From positions 7,167,113 through 7,231,112 of the forward strand of contig CM041531.1 in the NCBI GenBank assembly GCA_023238725.1: a DNA stretch of 64,000 bases, given 5' to 3'. Positions 1 to 10,670 of this stretch are shown piece by piece. The notes beneath the pieces are model-generated. The model searched no databases. It saw nothing but the letters and a program-made list of their open reading frames with translations, and had not been told where the DNA came from. This DNA comes from Scortum barcoo (Eukaryota > Chordata > Actinopteri > Centrarchiformes > Terapontidae). Position 1 is the first letter of the stretch. Each line of letters begins with the position of its first letter. The translations under genes and the position numbers were made by a program.

Positions 1-780
1 TGTGGTAAATCACTGCAAATAGGTCGATGACTTGGTCCACATATATCCAGATATCCACAGGAGTAAGAAACCCGGACTCCACCACACATAACGGCTAAAT
101 AAAGATGCCAAGAGACACGGCCACTGACTGCTTGGTTGGTGTTAAAGTGTTTCAGGGTAGATTTTCACATTAAGCCTGATCCGTGAGGATTTAACACAAA
201 ACTGTGTTATGCGTGCGTGTGTGTGTTTTCAGACCCACTATATCTGGTATTAAGTGTCTCTCAGGCAGCTTCTAACATGTGGCGGGGTTTTTCCCAAAAT
301 AAACCACAGTTTCGCCCCAAAGTCTGCCTCAGCGGGAAAACTGCCACGGCCGGTCGAGGAGCCGAGTCGCTCAGAGAGCACTAGTGGTCAGCTTTAAAGA
401 GGTTCCTGCTGCCTGCACTCAGCGCCACACGTGGAAGCCTGAAGGGCCCAAATAGTCATTTCGACTTGTTTGTGTCACGTTCAATCACGCTGATGAGGAG
501 GAGGTGGCCCATCAGTTAAACGCAGGGCTTTATAAAACAAGAAGTTAAATGTACGGCCTCGGAAAACAAGAGCAGGTTCTGCGTTTGTGGCTCTGAATCA
601 GAATGAGGTTTGTCTGTGTTAATACAGAGAAATGAAATAGAAATGAATATAGATGCATCTATAAAAAAAAAAGTCTAAACACAAATATGCTCAGTGGGAC
701 TGCATGAGGTTTGTTTACCTCTAATATTGATTGAATGAACGGATCCCTCAAAAAATCAAAGGCTGATTCTCAAGCTTAAT
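1..780. other. Non-coding stretch
   Basis: I see no gene, RNA gene or recognisable repeat here. There is a short A run near 664-674 and a short TG run near 215-226. Confidence 0.6.
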
Positions 781-844
781 AAGAGCCGGTCTTGAGTTTG
801 TCATATTTGGCTTCCCCTACTCCATCATTACCACCACTAAAAAC

Positions 845-1290
845 CTCGTCGAGCCACTTGCCAAAAGATATCTGGGGTAATCTTTGACTCAATCTTAGCT
901 TTGATAAGCAAATTAATTCAGCAGTTAGAATAGGTGCGGATAACAGCTAACATCTTTAACCCTGCAGATAAAGGATCTTGTCTTGATTTCCTGCCGCCTT
1001 GGCGACCGCGTCTACCCCTTATTGGCTATCAGCTGGTCTTCGCTGTCCCATCTGCACCTAATTATTCAAAATGCTGCTGCAAAAGGTTCCTACTGGCACT
1101 GAAAAGAGACCGTTTCTTTCTTTGTGTACTGGGCTCTCTTTGCCAGCTCCAAGTGCATGAAAATATGAAGTTTAAGATCTTGCTGTTTGTTTTTAAGGCA
1201 CCAAATAGGGCTTTGTCTTACTGGATAACTAAAATCTCTTAACTTGTCGACTCTTCTCAAGATCTTTGGTCTTTTAAAGCTGCTGTTTGC
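845..1290 (+). pseudogene. Decayed L2-type LINE reverse transcriptase fragment
   Basis: A relic of the C-terminal part of a non-LTR reverse transcriptase. Short peptide blocks typical of teleost L2/Maui-like elements occur in the right order but in different frames. GVIFDS is at 874-891, FDKQINSAVR starts at 900, and FKILLFVFKA is at 1171-1200. The first two blocks lie in different frames, consistent with a one-base loss between them. A weak match to the block that normally reads QNAAARLLTGTRKR lies near 1065-1110, again frame-broken. The longest uninterrupted stretch is about 100 codons (934-1242), and its start is not a real translation start. The endonuclease and the FxDD-containing core are absent, as expected for a 5'-truncated insertion. 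Family assignment is from memory of conserved motifs and could be a neighbouring CR1/L2 lineage. Confidence 0.65.
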
Positions 1291-1297
1291 CTCTTGT

Positions 1298-1385
1298 CCA
1301 CCCATTCACACTCACACTGACGTTAGCCAGCTGCCGTACGAGGTGCTGGCCTGACTTTCGGGTATAATTTGGGGTTTAACGTGGG
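1298..1385 (+). repeat. Possible dispersed teleost repeat fragment
   Basis: The stretch beginning CATTCACACTCACACTGA and running to the GGGGTTTAA near 1371-1379 resembles a common fish repeat that reads CATTCACAC..., then AGCTGCC..., then GGGGTTCAGTG. It directly follows the L2-like relic and may be part of the same insertion. The match is weak and from memory. Confidence 0.3.
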
Positions 1386-1390
1386 TTTCA

Positions 1391-4300
1391 GTTTCTTATT
1401 GAGGAAGAGTTGGAGATCAGTACAAGACAGAGGTTCAAAGCAAACAGAGCATACAAATAATCACAGATCTACCATCTCTATATAAATCAGGCATCCCACC
1501 TTACAGTCATTACACACTCAAACTCACAACAAAAAACTTTTTGTAGATCTGTGGCTGATTTGTGTTTTAATGGCACTGGTATGCTAGCACACAGTAGACT
1601 TCGTGATTCCAGGTCAAATCCAAAAACTGATTGCGGTTTACATGAATAATAAAGTCACGTTTTCACGGCAGATGTGAACAGGCTGGCTAATTGGTGCAAA
1701 TCCTGGAGAAAAAAAAAGCACGTATGAACAAAATGTCTGGCGAAGACAATCACTCCCATCAACACTTGCAGAGCTGCAAAGTAGGTGAGCAGCGGTGGTA
1801 TGAGCCAGAAAGAGGGAGGTAGTAATCTGTGAGAAATGTTTGTCAGAGGGATCTTTCACACCAGGAAAAAGACAAACTTACTTTCAGTTTAGTTTCTTTT
1901 GTTGTTTTGAAAGATTTAAAAAAAAAAAAAAAAACCCACAAGGACAGCTCTCACAGGACTTTGTCAGTATTCGGGTAAAGCAAATGTTAAACACCAGTGG
2001 ATATGGTGCTCAATTATTCAGTTTTTGACAGATGGTGACTAAGAATGTGTGAAGAATGGCAACGATGCAGCTGGATAAAAAGACGACGGATGATTGGCAG
2101 CCAGATATGCATGGAGTAATGAGTGTAATGTTTAATTAACTGCACCTCAACACAGCTGCACAAAGCACTGACGATTAAAGTGTTTAGATTATTACTGAAA
2201 ATGAAAGTATAAATGGACGCGGATGTTTCAATTAAACATTCACAGTATATTGTTTTTGTAAAAGCAGCAGCATATTTTCTAAGTTTCCGCTTAGATGGAT
2301 AAATATGTCCCCTGAAGAACTGTCAAATTTATATTTGATGAGACTTGTCATCGTGTTGCCATAAAGACCACTGCAGTAAATCTTTCATCAGCTGACACCT
2401 TTGTTCAGGGAACACAGTGACTGATGACTAACATGATATTATTTGTTCAGAATAAATTGCTAAACAGAGGTTATCAAAGGAGTAGTGTGGAGTGTCCTGT
2501 TTACGGCGAAACAAATGGTCATTTACTTACAAGTGATTTACCATGATTCTCAGCATCTTATGTACAAATACAAATTATTATCAATGATGAGGTATAGTGA
2601 GACTAATTGAGCCCCATATTGTACATCACATTGTACATCATTTGTCCAAATGACATGCACTATATATTGCCTTTAAATTAGCGCTAGCATTAACAACAAC
2701 TAAACAAGGTAAAACCATAACCAAAATCTTAAACAAGGATGTTTGAATATTCAAGTTAATATACATATAAACATGTGTTGCTTTTTTTTTTTTTTTACAA
2801 ATTCAAATTTATTTCAAGCCAAAAATCATCATTTGCCTTGGAGGGCTTTACAATCTGTACAGTTGTGACACACTCTGTCCTTAGACTCTCGAACCTGGGT
2901 CAGGAAAAACTTCAAAAAACCCTTTCTGGTAAGAAGAAGAAATGCCACATGTACAGAGAACATCATCATCAATCATGATGAATGCATTATATATATGTCT
3001 GATTAAACTCACTGAGTTTGTTTTTGTATTGTATTTTTTTGTGAAAAGTCTGCATACAACAGCAATAATTTTCATAAAAAACAGCCCTTCACTTTGATCA
3101 TTGTTAGTCAAGTTTTACATCAGTAAGTCCAACCTCTCACATGTAAACAGTCAAATTTTTAGACAATGACTAACTATGTTTTTAACCCTCCCTTTCTTTC
3201 AAGTAAAAGTAAAAATATAGAGGTTAATTTGTTGATTGAATTCACGAACTCCTCTTTTGCAGCCCAAAATTTATCTAAGAGCGCCACCTTGTGGATCACA
3301 GTAGTAATGACAACGTGTGATTTTATCCTTTTCTATATTTCTGAAATGTTTTCTGCATTTACTCCAAAATATTGGTGTTTTTTTTGTTTGTTTCTTTTTG
3401 TTAATAAATCCGTTTTCTCCTACTTCACAGTCCTGAATCCCAGCAAAACCACACTGAGAGCCATTATATCAAGACAAAACATTATCTACAACTCATTAAA
3501 CCCATTATATTATTATTATGATTTTTATTGTTATCACTGTTATTATAAAAGTACTTTTAATCTACAGGATACTAACAGGTAAACAATCATAATTCAGGAG
3601 CAGTTTCATCATCAGTTATCATTTGAAATGATCGTACTAGCTGCACAGCCGGACACGAAGACAAGTGCAGCTGATTTTTTTTTTTTTTTTTTTGTTTGCA
3701 GGGACATGTACAGTTTTATTCAGTGAATAACCTTCAGAACATCAAAAATAGACAGCATCTTCTGGCGTGATGCTGACTGAGCAGGGTGCATCTTAAAAAA
3801 AAAATTTAAAAAGTCAGTGCGTGCGCTACTTGAGCGTGAGACATATCTGCTGAAGACATTTTTTTTCCTTCCCTTTTCTTTTCTGCTGCAGTGAGGGAAT
3901 ATGAAGAAGAAAGAGAACACCTGTCCCTAAAATTACAGAGAATGCCAGTGAGCACAGAAGTGATTGTGCTCAAAGTGTGTATAATTGTGTAAGCTGTGAA
4001 CCATGTCCACCTTTCATGCTTGGCAGTCACGCACCATTTCCTGTGACCTTGCTTTACATGAGAGACTCTTGGCTGATTTTTGCATATTTTCAGTCATCTC
4101 TCTCCCCAGTTTAATTATATTCAGAAGGGATTGTGTTTTGGGCTCATTGTGTTTAGATTTACAAGTCTAGCCTTGGTCCAACGAGGCTCCTGCGTTTAAA
4201 TTCATGATGTTGCTCACATGGTTGGTTTTCTTTAAGCAGAAGCTGAAAACACATGGCGACCCCTTTATAACATGTGAGCCGGAAAAACATTAACACATTA

Positions 4301-5124
4301 GAGGGAATATTTTCATCTGTTTGTCTTGTCTATGCTACTAAAAATCATCAAAAAAATGATTGTACATTGAGATATACTTGAAGGTGCCCGTTGGGAATTC
4401 AGAGAACTGGGCAGGAAATCCAAAGATACCACATCATCTCCCTGGCACTCGTCAAACCACTGTTGAGTTTGTCTAACACTTTCTATAGGGGCTGTGTTGT
4501 CATCAAATACTTAAATAGTAAAATAACAGCGTATGCACCATAAGGTGAACGTGGCTCTTTAAAATCCCTCTTCATTCTTTGGTTATTAGACGGCCATTCA
4601 GAGTAATCAGTGACCTGATGATTCCCATTAGTCTCCTTGACTGTGCGATCATAGTTTGAATAGTTCATTATAACAGATCTGTCCTTTGGTGAAGGCAAGG
4701 GCAGACCAACAGGGATTAAGAGCTGAAATCAAATTTATAACAGTTTTAAAGCAAAAGTAAACCAATGCACATAGATAACAAAATGAAGAGGGTCAATGTC
4801 GGATTTTCAGCATAACGAGTATTTTCATTCTATGAGAGTGGAGCTCTTTTGCATAATACATTTAATTCTGTTTTTTTTTATTTAGATTATTAGTTAATCT
4901 GCAGCCAGGTACAGTACAGTCTGAATGGATTTGTGAGATTTATATGACACATTCACAACAAAATAATTCAGGAGTTTGAAGTTATGGTTGAAGTCATTGT
5001 CCTGTACATTAAAATATACTATGCTTGTGCCCTCCCTTCCCTCCAGTGCCCATGTACATAGAATACAGGCATACAGTATTGAGAAGTGCACATGAAATCA
5101 ATAAAAAAATGACAGTGTACAACT
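1391..5124. other. AT-rich non-coding stretch
   Basis: No supported gene. It holds an A run at 1918-1934, T runs at 2782-2796 and 3675-3693, and a CTCF-like motif at 3280-3294 listed separately. The 138-codon open frame at 3166-3582 has low-complexity Phe/Tyr/Ser-rich content, no domain and no splice context, and is taken as chance. Confidence 0.55.
3280..3294 (-). promoter_or_regulatory. CTCF-like binding motif
   Basis: On the minus strand this reads CCACAAGGTGGCGCT, close to the vertebrate CTCF core consensus CCASYAGRKGGC plus the usual trailing GC. Ten of the twelve core positions fit. Whether it is bound cannot be told from sequence. Confidence 0.35.
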
Positions 5125-5585
5125 ATGCCTGCTCCTCTGTGGGTTTGAACAGTGCTTTGAGCTGAATGCTAACATGTTCACAATGCCTGACAGAAAATAT
5201 AACTAAAGCTGATGGGAATGTCATTAGTTTTGCAGGTATTTGATTAGAAAATAATGTTTCTCAAAAATTCACATTTTGAGCTGATGGTGGTGCTACATCC
5301 AAAGTTGAGGAAATCACTCGATGGGGTGACATGAGAGTCTGAACCAAATTTCACGCGTTTGAATAGTTGTCAAGGCATTTCACTCGAAACCACCAAATGT
5401 CAGTCTTACGGTGCTGCTCGCGTTAAAGTCAGTGGATCAGTAGGCTTCATCCTCTGACACACTGAATGAATGTCAGAGGATGACAATCCTGGCAATCCAT
5501 TCAGAAGTCTTTTGAGTCTAGACCAAAGGGAGACGACTGACAGACCACTGCCATCCCCAGAGCCGAGCTGCTAGCATGGCGAAAT
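5125..5585 (+). repeat. Dispersed teleost repeat, copy 1
   Basis: This is a diverged member of a short interspersed family I know from many teleost genomes. Landmarks in order are CTTTGAGCTGAATGCTAACA near 5155, GGGAATGTCATTAGTTTTGC near 5214, GAACCAAATTTCAC near 5341, and GCTGCTAGCATGGC at about 5567-5580. It has no coding capacity. Its left end shares a near-identical block with the reverse complement of 59401-59450, so two members of the family are in this window in opposite orientations. I cannot assign a superfamily. Confidence 0.6.
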
Positions 5586-7000
5586 TGTGAAATAAATAGT
5601 ATTGAATAAACACAGAAGAAAGCACAGTAGGTTAATGGCTGTTTGCACCTCTGCCCTCCTGGCTGCTGACAGCTCCTTTGTCCTTAGAATAATACAGTGG
5701 TGAGGAGTAATGTGGTGGTGCAGGTGTCAGGAGTTATTTCACATATTCACATAGTCTCTCATATTCAATCTGGTTACTCTTGTGCCAGCTAGTTGTAAGA
5801 AAATATGATTATTATATTGATACCCATCTGCTGCACACTCAAATGAAATATTTGAATTGTATATTATCTTCAGAACATTTTTGCATCTGTAATGCATTTA
5901 CTTCGATAAAGATAATGGACAGGAGAATATTTATTTATTTATTTTTTTTTTTTAGCAGATTTTTATATTCAGGCTCCATAACTCCAGTTTTAATTTGGGG
6001 TACTGACTAATCACATGATAAACCTTATACAAAGACTGTGACTATGAGACAAGAAGATGAAAAGGCAGCTCACACACTTTGCAAAGCGCTGGCTGGTGAT
6101 CCATGAGCAGAACGGACATTTAACAAAGCTGAGTGTTTTGATGAAGTGAGCAGGATCGCTGACTTCTTCTTTTCTCTCTACTTAGTTGGAACAAAGAGCC
6201 TTTGCAATGCCTCATCACTCCTGTAAAACGGCACGGCTGAAGTAAAGCTCACACACGCCGCCATCAGTATCTGATGCCAGCTGAATTACATGACAGCTGC
6301 TTCGGGCTACTTGCTCTAAGTATTTCTCACCCCACATCGGCAAATGGCCCCGTGACTGCTCGAGAGAGGCATGGTGGGGACCTTCCTGCCTTTAGAACAG
6401 TTCAGTTATGTGGGACCCTGGAGGGCCAAGCCCAAATTTACTTGGACCTGTCACAGCCACACAGCGGCAGGTTGTCAGGACAGCTAGAGCTATGCAGGAG
6501 TGTCCTCCACATCGCCTATTAAGGAATTCAAGTTCCTTCCCTCTGGCACGACACCAAGTTGAACAGGGTAGGAAGCTAGTTTTCTTGCTGCAAGTGTTCT
6601 TAGCTCTGCTTAATATGCTTTTTACAAAATAATCAGGTTTCTGTTAACTTTGTCTTTTCATAGGTTGTTCTACTGATGAATAATGATAGTTGGGGTCTCG
6701 GGTTATTTGTTACATGTGTGTTTTGTTCATGTTTAGTTCGACCCTAGGTGCGAGGAGAATTTGTCCATTTGAGACAAGTTGAATTGGATACAAATGATTG
6801 AATTGTGCTGCTGTAAGGTACAGTTATTTGCATTTTTCGTCTCATTCATTCAGCTTGGTATGCAACACGCATTGTGTAGTCACAATGGTGCAGAGCATCC
6901 TGAAAATGCATGACTGTGCTCTCATTTTATATGTCTCCACATGTTAATTAGACTAAAATGTTTCTCATTTAGCTGTCAGTTCTGTCATTATTTGGTATCT
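5586..7000. other. Non-coding stretch
   Basis: No supported gene. A T run lies near 5941-5954. Around 6270-6620 the sequence is more GC-rich and holds two overlapping open frames of 74-82 codons without recognisable content. A LINE 3' relic is possible there but not demonstrable. Confidence 0.5.
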
Positions 7001-7012
7001 TGGGATCCACTT
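7001..7012. repeat. Target-site duplication, left copy (Rex3-like element A)
   Basis: TGGGATCCACTT lies immediately before the 5' end of element A and recurs at 10464-10475 directly after its ATGG tail. The first T of the right copy can also belong to the tail, so the duplication is 11 or 12 bp. The empty site would read GGTATCT, then TGGGATCCACTT, then GATATCAAC. Confidence 0.75.
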
Positions 7013-10000
7013 CCCCTCCTTGAACCGCCACCTTACTGTGGTGGAGGGGTTTGTGTGCCCGAATGATCCTAGGAGCTATGTTGTCGATGGGGCATTACGC
7101 CCCTGGTAGGGTCTCCCATGGCAAACAGGTCCTAGGTGACGGGCCAGACTAAGAGCGGTTCAGAAGCCCATCATGAAAAGAAGAATATCAAGGACCGTTA
7201 CGTAAGCATCGCCCGGATTGGCGTTACCGGGGCCCCACCCTGGAGCCAGGCCTGGGGTTGGGGCTGCAGGCGAGCGCCTGGTGGCCGGGTTTTGCCCACG
7301 GGACCCGGCCGGGCTCAGCCCGAAATGGCGACGTGGGCCCGCCTTCCAGTAGGCTCACCACCCGCAGGAAGGTCCATGAGGGGCCGGTGCAATGTGGTTT
7401 GGGTAGCAGTCGTGGCAGGGGGCCTCGACGACCCAATCCCTGGAACAAAACTCTGGCAATAGGGACATGGAATGTCACCTCACTGGGGGGGAAGGAGCCT
7501 GAGCTCGTGCGGGAGGTTGAGAGGTACCGGCTAGAGATAGTTGGGCTCACCTCCACGCATAGCTTGGGCTCTGGAACCCAGCTCCTTGAGAGGGGCTGGA
7601 CCCTCCACTACTCTGGAGTTGCCCAGGGTGAGCGGCGGCGAGCTGGTGTGGGCTTGCTCATAGCTCCCCAGCTCAGCCGCCATACGTGTTGGAGTTCACC
7701 CCGGTGAACGATTGAGAGAGGTCGCTTCCCTGCGCCTTCCGGGTTGGGGATAGGTCTCTTGCTATTGTTGTTTTTGTGCCTCTACGGGCCGAACAGCAGT
7801 ACCAGAGTACCCGGCCTTCTTGGAGTCCCTGGGAGGGGTACTTGATGATAGTGCTCCGGCTGGGGACTCCATTGTTCTACTGGGGGACTTCAACGCTCAC
7901 GTGGGCAAGCAACAACAGTGATACCTGGAGGGGCGTGATCGGGAGGAACGGCCTCCCCGATCTGAACCCGAGCGGTGTTCTGTTATTGGACTTCTGTGCT
8001 AGTCACGGTTTGTCCATAATAACGAACACCATGTATTCTGAGCATAAGGGTGTCCATCAGTGCACATGGCACCAGGACACCCTAGGCCGGAGGTCGATGA
8101 TCGACTTTGTTGTCGTTTCATCTGATCTCCGGCCGTATGTCTTGGACACTCGGGTAAAGAGAGGGGGGGCTGAGAGCTGTCAACCGATCACCACCACCTG
8201 GTGGTGAGTTGGCTCCGCTGGCAGAGGAGGAAGTTGGACAGACCTGGCAGACCCAAACGTATTGTGAGGGTCTGTTGGGAACGTCTGGCCGAGCCCTCTG
8301 TCAGGGAGGTCTTCAACTCCCACCTCCGGAAGAGCTTCTCACAGATTCCGAGGGAGGCTGGGGACATTGAGTCCGAGTGGACCATGTTCTCTGCCTCCAT
8401 TGTCGACGCGGCAGTTCGAAGTTGTGGACGCAAGGTCTCTGGTGCCTGTCGTGGTGGCAATCCCCGAACCCGGTGGTGGACACCGGAAGTAAGGGATGCT
8501 GTCAGAGCTGAAGAAGGAGTCCTATCGGACCATGTTGGCCTGTGGGACTCCTGACGCAGTTGACAGGTACCAGCAGGCCAAGCAAGCCGCAGCCCGGGAC
8601 GGTCCTGGAGGCAAAAACTCGGGTCTGGGAGGAGTTCGGTGAGGCCATGGATGGAGGAGGACTATCGGTCGGCCTCGAAGAGATTCTGGCAAACCGTCCG
8701 GCGCCTCAGAAGGGGGAAGCAGTACTCTGCCAACACTGTTTACAGTGCGGGTGGGGAGCTGTTGACCTCGAGCTGGAGGACATTGTCGGACGGTGGAAGA
8801 AATACTTCGAGGATCTCCTCAATCCCACCGACTTGCCTTCCAATGAGGAAGCAGAGGATGGGGACTCTGAGGTGGACTCGTCCATCACCCAAGCCGAAGT
8901 CACTGAGGTAGTTCGTGCAAGCTCCTCGGTGGCAAGGCGCCGGGGGTGGATGAGATCCGCCCTGAGTACCTCAAATCTCTGGATGTTGTGGGGCTGTCTT
9001 GGCTGACACGCCTCTGCAACATTGCATGGAGGTTGGGGACAGTACCTCTGGAGTGGCAAACTGGGGTGGTGGTCCCTCTTTTTAAAAAGGGGGACCGGAG
9101 AGTGTGTTCCAACTACAGAGGGATCACACTTCTCAGCCTCCCCGGGAAGGTCTACGCCAGGGTACTGGAGAGGAGAATTCGGCCGATAGTCGACCCTCAT
9201 TGGATTCAGGAGGAACAATGCGGTTTTTTCGTCCTGGTCGTGGAACAGTGGACCAGCTCTATACCCTCCAGGGTGCAGGGTGCTTGAGGGTTTATGGGAG
9301 TTTGCCCAACCAGTCCACATGTGCTTTGTGGATCTGGAGAAGGCATTCGACCGTGTCCCTCGTGGTATTCTGTGTGGGGAGTGCTCCATGCGAGTATGGG
9401 GTCCGGGGGCCTTTGCTAAGGGCTGTTCGGTCTCTGTACGACCGGAGCAGGAGCTTGGTTCGCATTGCCGGCAGTAAGTCAGACCTGTTTCCAGTACGCG
9501 CATGTTGGACTCCGGCAGGGCTGCCCTTTGTCACCGGTCCTGTTCATAATCTTTATGGACAGGATTTCTAGGCGAAGCGTAGCCAGGGGCCGGAGGGAGT
9601 CAGGTTTGGGAACCACAGGATTTCATCTCTGCTTTTTGCAGATGATGTTGTCCTGTTGGCTTCTTCAAGCCAGGACCTTCAGCATGTGCTGGAGCGGTTT
9701 GCAGCCGAGTGTGAAGCGGCTGGGATGAGAATCAGCACCTCCAAATCCGAGGCCATGGTACTCGACCGGAAAAGGGTGGTGTGCCCTCTCCGGGTGAGTG
9801 GAGAGGTCCTGCCTCAAGTGGAGGAGTTCAAGTATCTCGGGGTCTTGTTCACGAGTGAGGGAAAGATGGAGCGTGAGATTGACAGGCGGATTGGTGCAGC
9901 GTCCGCAGTTATGCGGTCGGTGTACCGGACCGTCGTGGTGAAGAAGGAGCTGAGTCGAAAGAAGCGAAGCTCTTCGATTTACCGGTCAATCTACGTTCCC

Positions 10001-10466
10001 ACCCTCACCTATGGTCATGAACTTTGGGTAATGACCGAAAGGACAAGATCGCGGATACAAGCGGCCGAAATGAGTTTCCTCCGCAGGGTGGCTGGGCGCT
10101 CCCTTAGAGATAGGGTGAGAAGCTTCGGTCACTTCGGGAGGAGCTCGGAGTAGAGCCGCTGCTCCTTCGCATCGAGAGGAGTCAGCTGAGGTGGCTTGGG
10201 CATCTCTTTCGGATGCCCCCTGGGACGCCTCCCTAGGGAGGTGTTCCAGGCGTGTCCCACCGGGAGGAGGCCTCGGGGAAGACCCAGGACACGCTGGAGA
10301 GACTATGTCTCTCAGCTGGCCTGGGAACGCCTCGGGATCCCCCCGGAAGAGCTGGAGGAAGTGTCTGGGGTGAGGGAGGTCTGGGCATCTCTGCTCAGAC
10401 TGCTGCCTCCGCATGACCCGGTCCCGGACCAAGCGGATGAAAATGGATGGATGGATGGATGGATGG
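7013..10466 (+). mobile_element. Rex3-like (RTE-clade) non-LTR retrotransposon, full-length copy A
   Basis: About 3.45 kb. The 5' leader starts CCCCTCCTTGAACCGCCACC, followed by a GC-rich 5' region and one long reading frame with an apurinic-type endonuclease and a reverse transcriptase. The 3' end is almost nothing but ATGG repeats, six units at 10443-10466. A tetranucleotide 3' tail with little 3' UTR is the hallmark of Rex3 and related RTE elements in fish. Flanking 11-12 bp direct repeats (7001-7012 and 10464-10475) show that it arrived by target-primed reverse transcription. Most Rex3 copies are 5'-truncated, so an intact 5' end suggests a fairly young insertion. The reading frame is interrupted many times by small indels. 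The whole element from 7487 onward is repeated in tandem at 10671. The name Rex3 rests on recalled tail and protein motifs; another RTE subfamily is possible. Confidence 0.8.
7454..10430 (+). pseudogene. Endonuclease/reverse transcriptase polyprotein of element A, frameshifted
   Basis: The protein would nick target DNA and reverse-transcribe the element RNA. The N-terminal endonuclease shows WNVTSLGGK near 7469. Its conserved GDFNAHVG block, seen in copy B, falls around 7887 out of frame, and NGLPDLNPSGVLLLDFC follows near 7950. The reverse transcriptase shows NYRGITLLSLPGK near 9110, motif A as FVDLEKAFDRVPRG near 9320, motif B as GLRQGCPLSP near 9508, and motif C as FADD at 9635-9646. A C-terminal basic block TGRRPRGRPRTRWRDY lies near 10260-10305. 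These pieces lie in at least eight separate open segments: 7258-7707, 7776-8207, 8201-8554, 8946-9287, 9280-9477, 9465-9728, 9656-10153 and 10196-10477. The breaks are small insertions, many of them absent from copy B, and not point stops. As read, the product cannot be made, but the breaks may be sequence errors. Confidence 0.8.
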
Positions 10467-10475
10467 GATCCACTT
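10464..10475. repeat. Target-site duplication, right copy (element A)
   Basis: TGGGATCCACTT follows the ATGG tail and matches 7001-7012. The same site and flank recur after copy B because they lie inside the tandem duplication. Confidence 0.75.
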
Positions 10476-10670
10476 GATATCAACTGCAGAGGACTTGCTT
10501 AATCACTTTCATATTTATTACTTACAGACTGTATTAAAATGGCTTTTTATTACATGTACATGTAAAAATCTAAAATATTTACAGATGTTCATTAGACTTA
10601 GACTTCACTTTATTGATCCCTTTGGGATGACTTCCCTCAGGGAAATTTAAAGCAGTATTAAAAGAACTGG
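10467..10670. other. 3' flank of element A, duplicated again after copy B
   Basis: About 204 bases of ordinary AT-rich flank between the two LINE copies. The same sequence lies at 13648-13850, with one visible difference (CCC versus CC near 10635). It contains a fragment, at 10592-10649, of a widespread fish repeat end that reads CTTTATTGATCCC..., then CAGGGAAATT. It stops at AAAGAACTGG, where copy B begins abruptly. Confidence 0.8.
10592..10649 (+). repeat. Short fish repeat fragment (LINE/SINE 3'-end type)
   Basis: The block ACTTTATTGATCCCTTTGGG, followed by CTCAGGGAAATT, is a recurrent 3'-terminal motif of dispersed repeats in teleosts. It is duplicated at 13774-13830. Only the end of the parent element is present, so the family stays open. 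Confidence 0.45.

Noticed and set aside
3166..3582. 138-codon open frame, plus strand
   Set aside because: AT-driven frame rich in Phe, Tyr, Ser and Asn, no domain, no splice or promoter context; expected by chance in 64 kb of AT-rich DNA.
6274..6632. Overlapping open frames of 82 and 74 codons that hint at a LINE 3' relic
   Set aside because: Only a very weak resemblance in one frame; not enough to name a family or call a gene.
7224..7556. Minus-strand open frame over the element A 5' region
   Set aside because: Antisense of the GC-rich 5' leader and endonuclease start; no independent content.
8706..9503. 265-codon open frame on the minus strand
   Set aside because: It is the antisense shadow of the reverse transcriptase of element A; GC-rich LINE sequence leaves long antisense frames.
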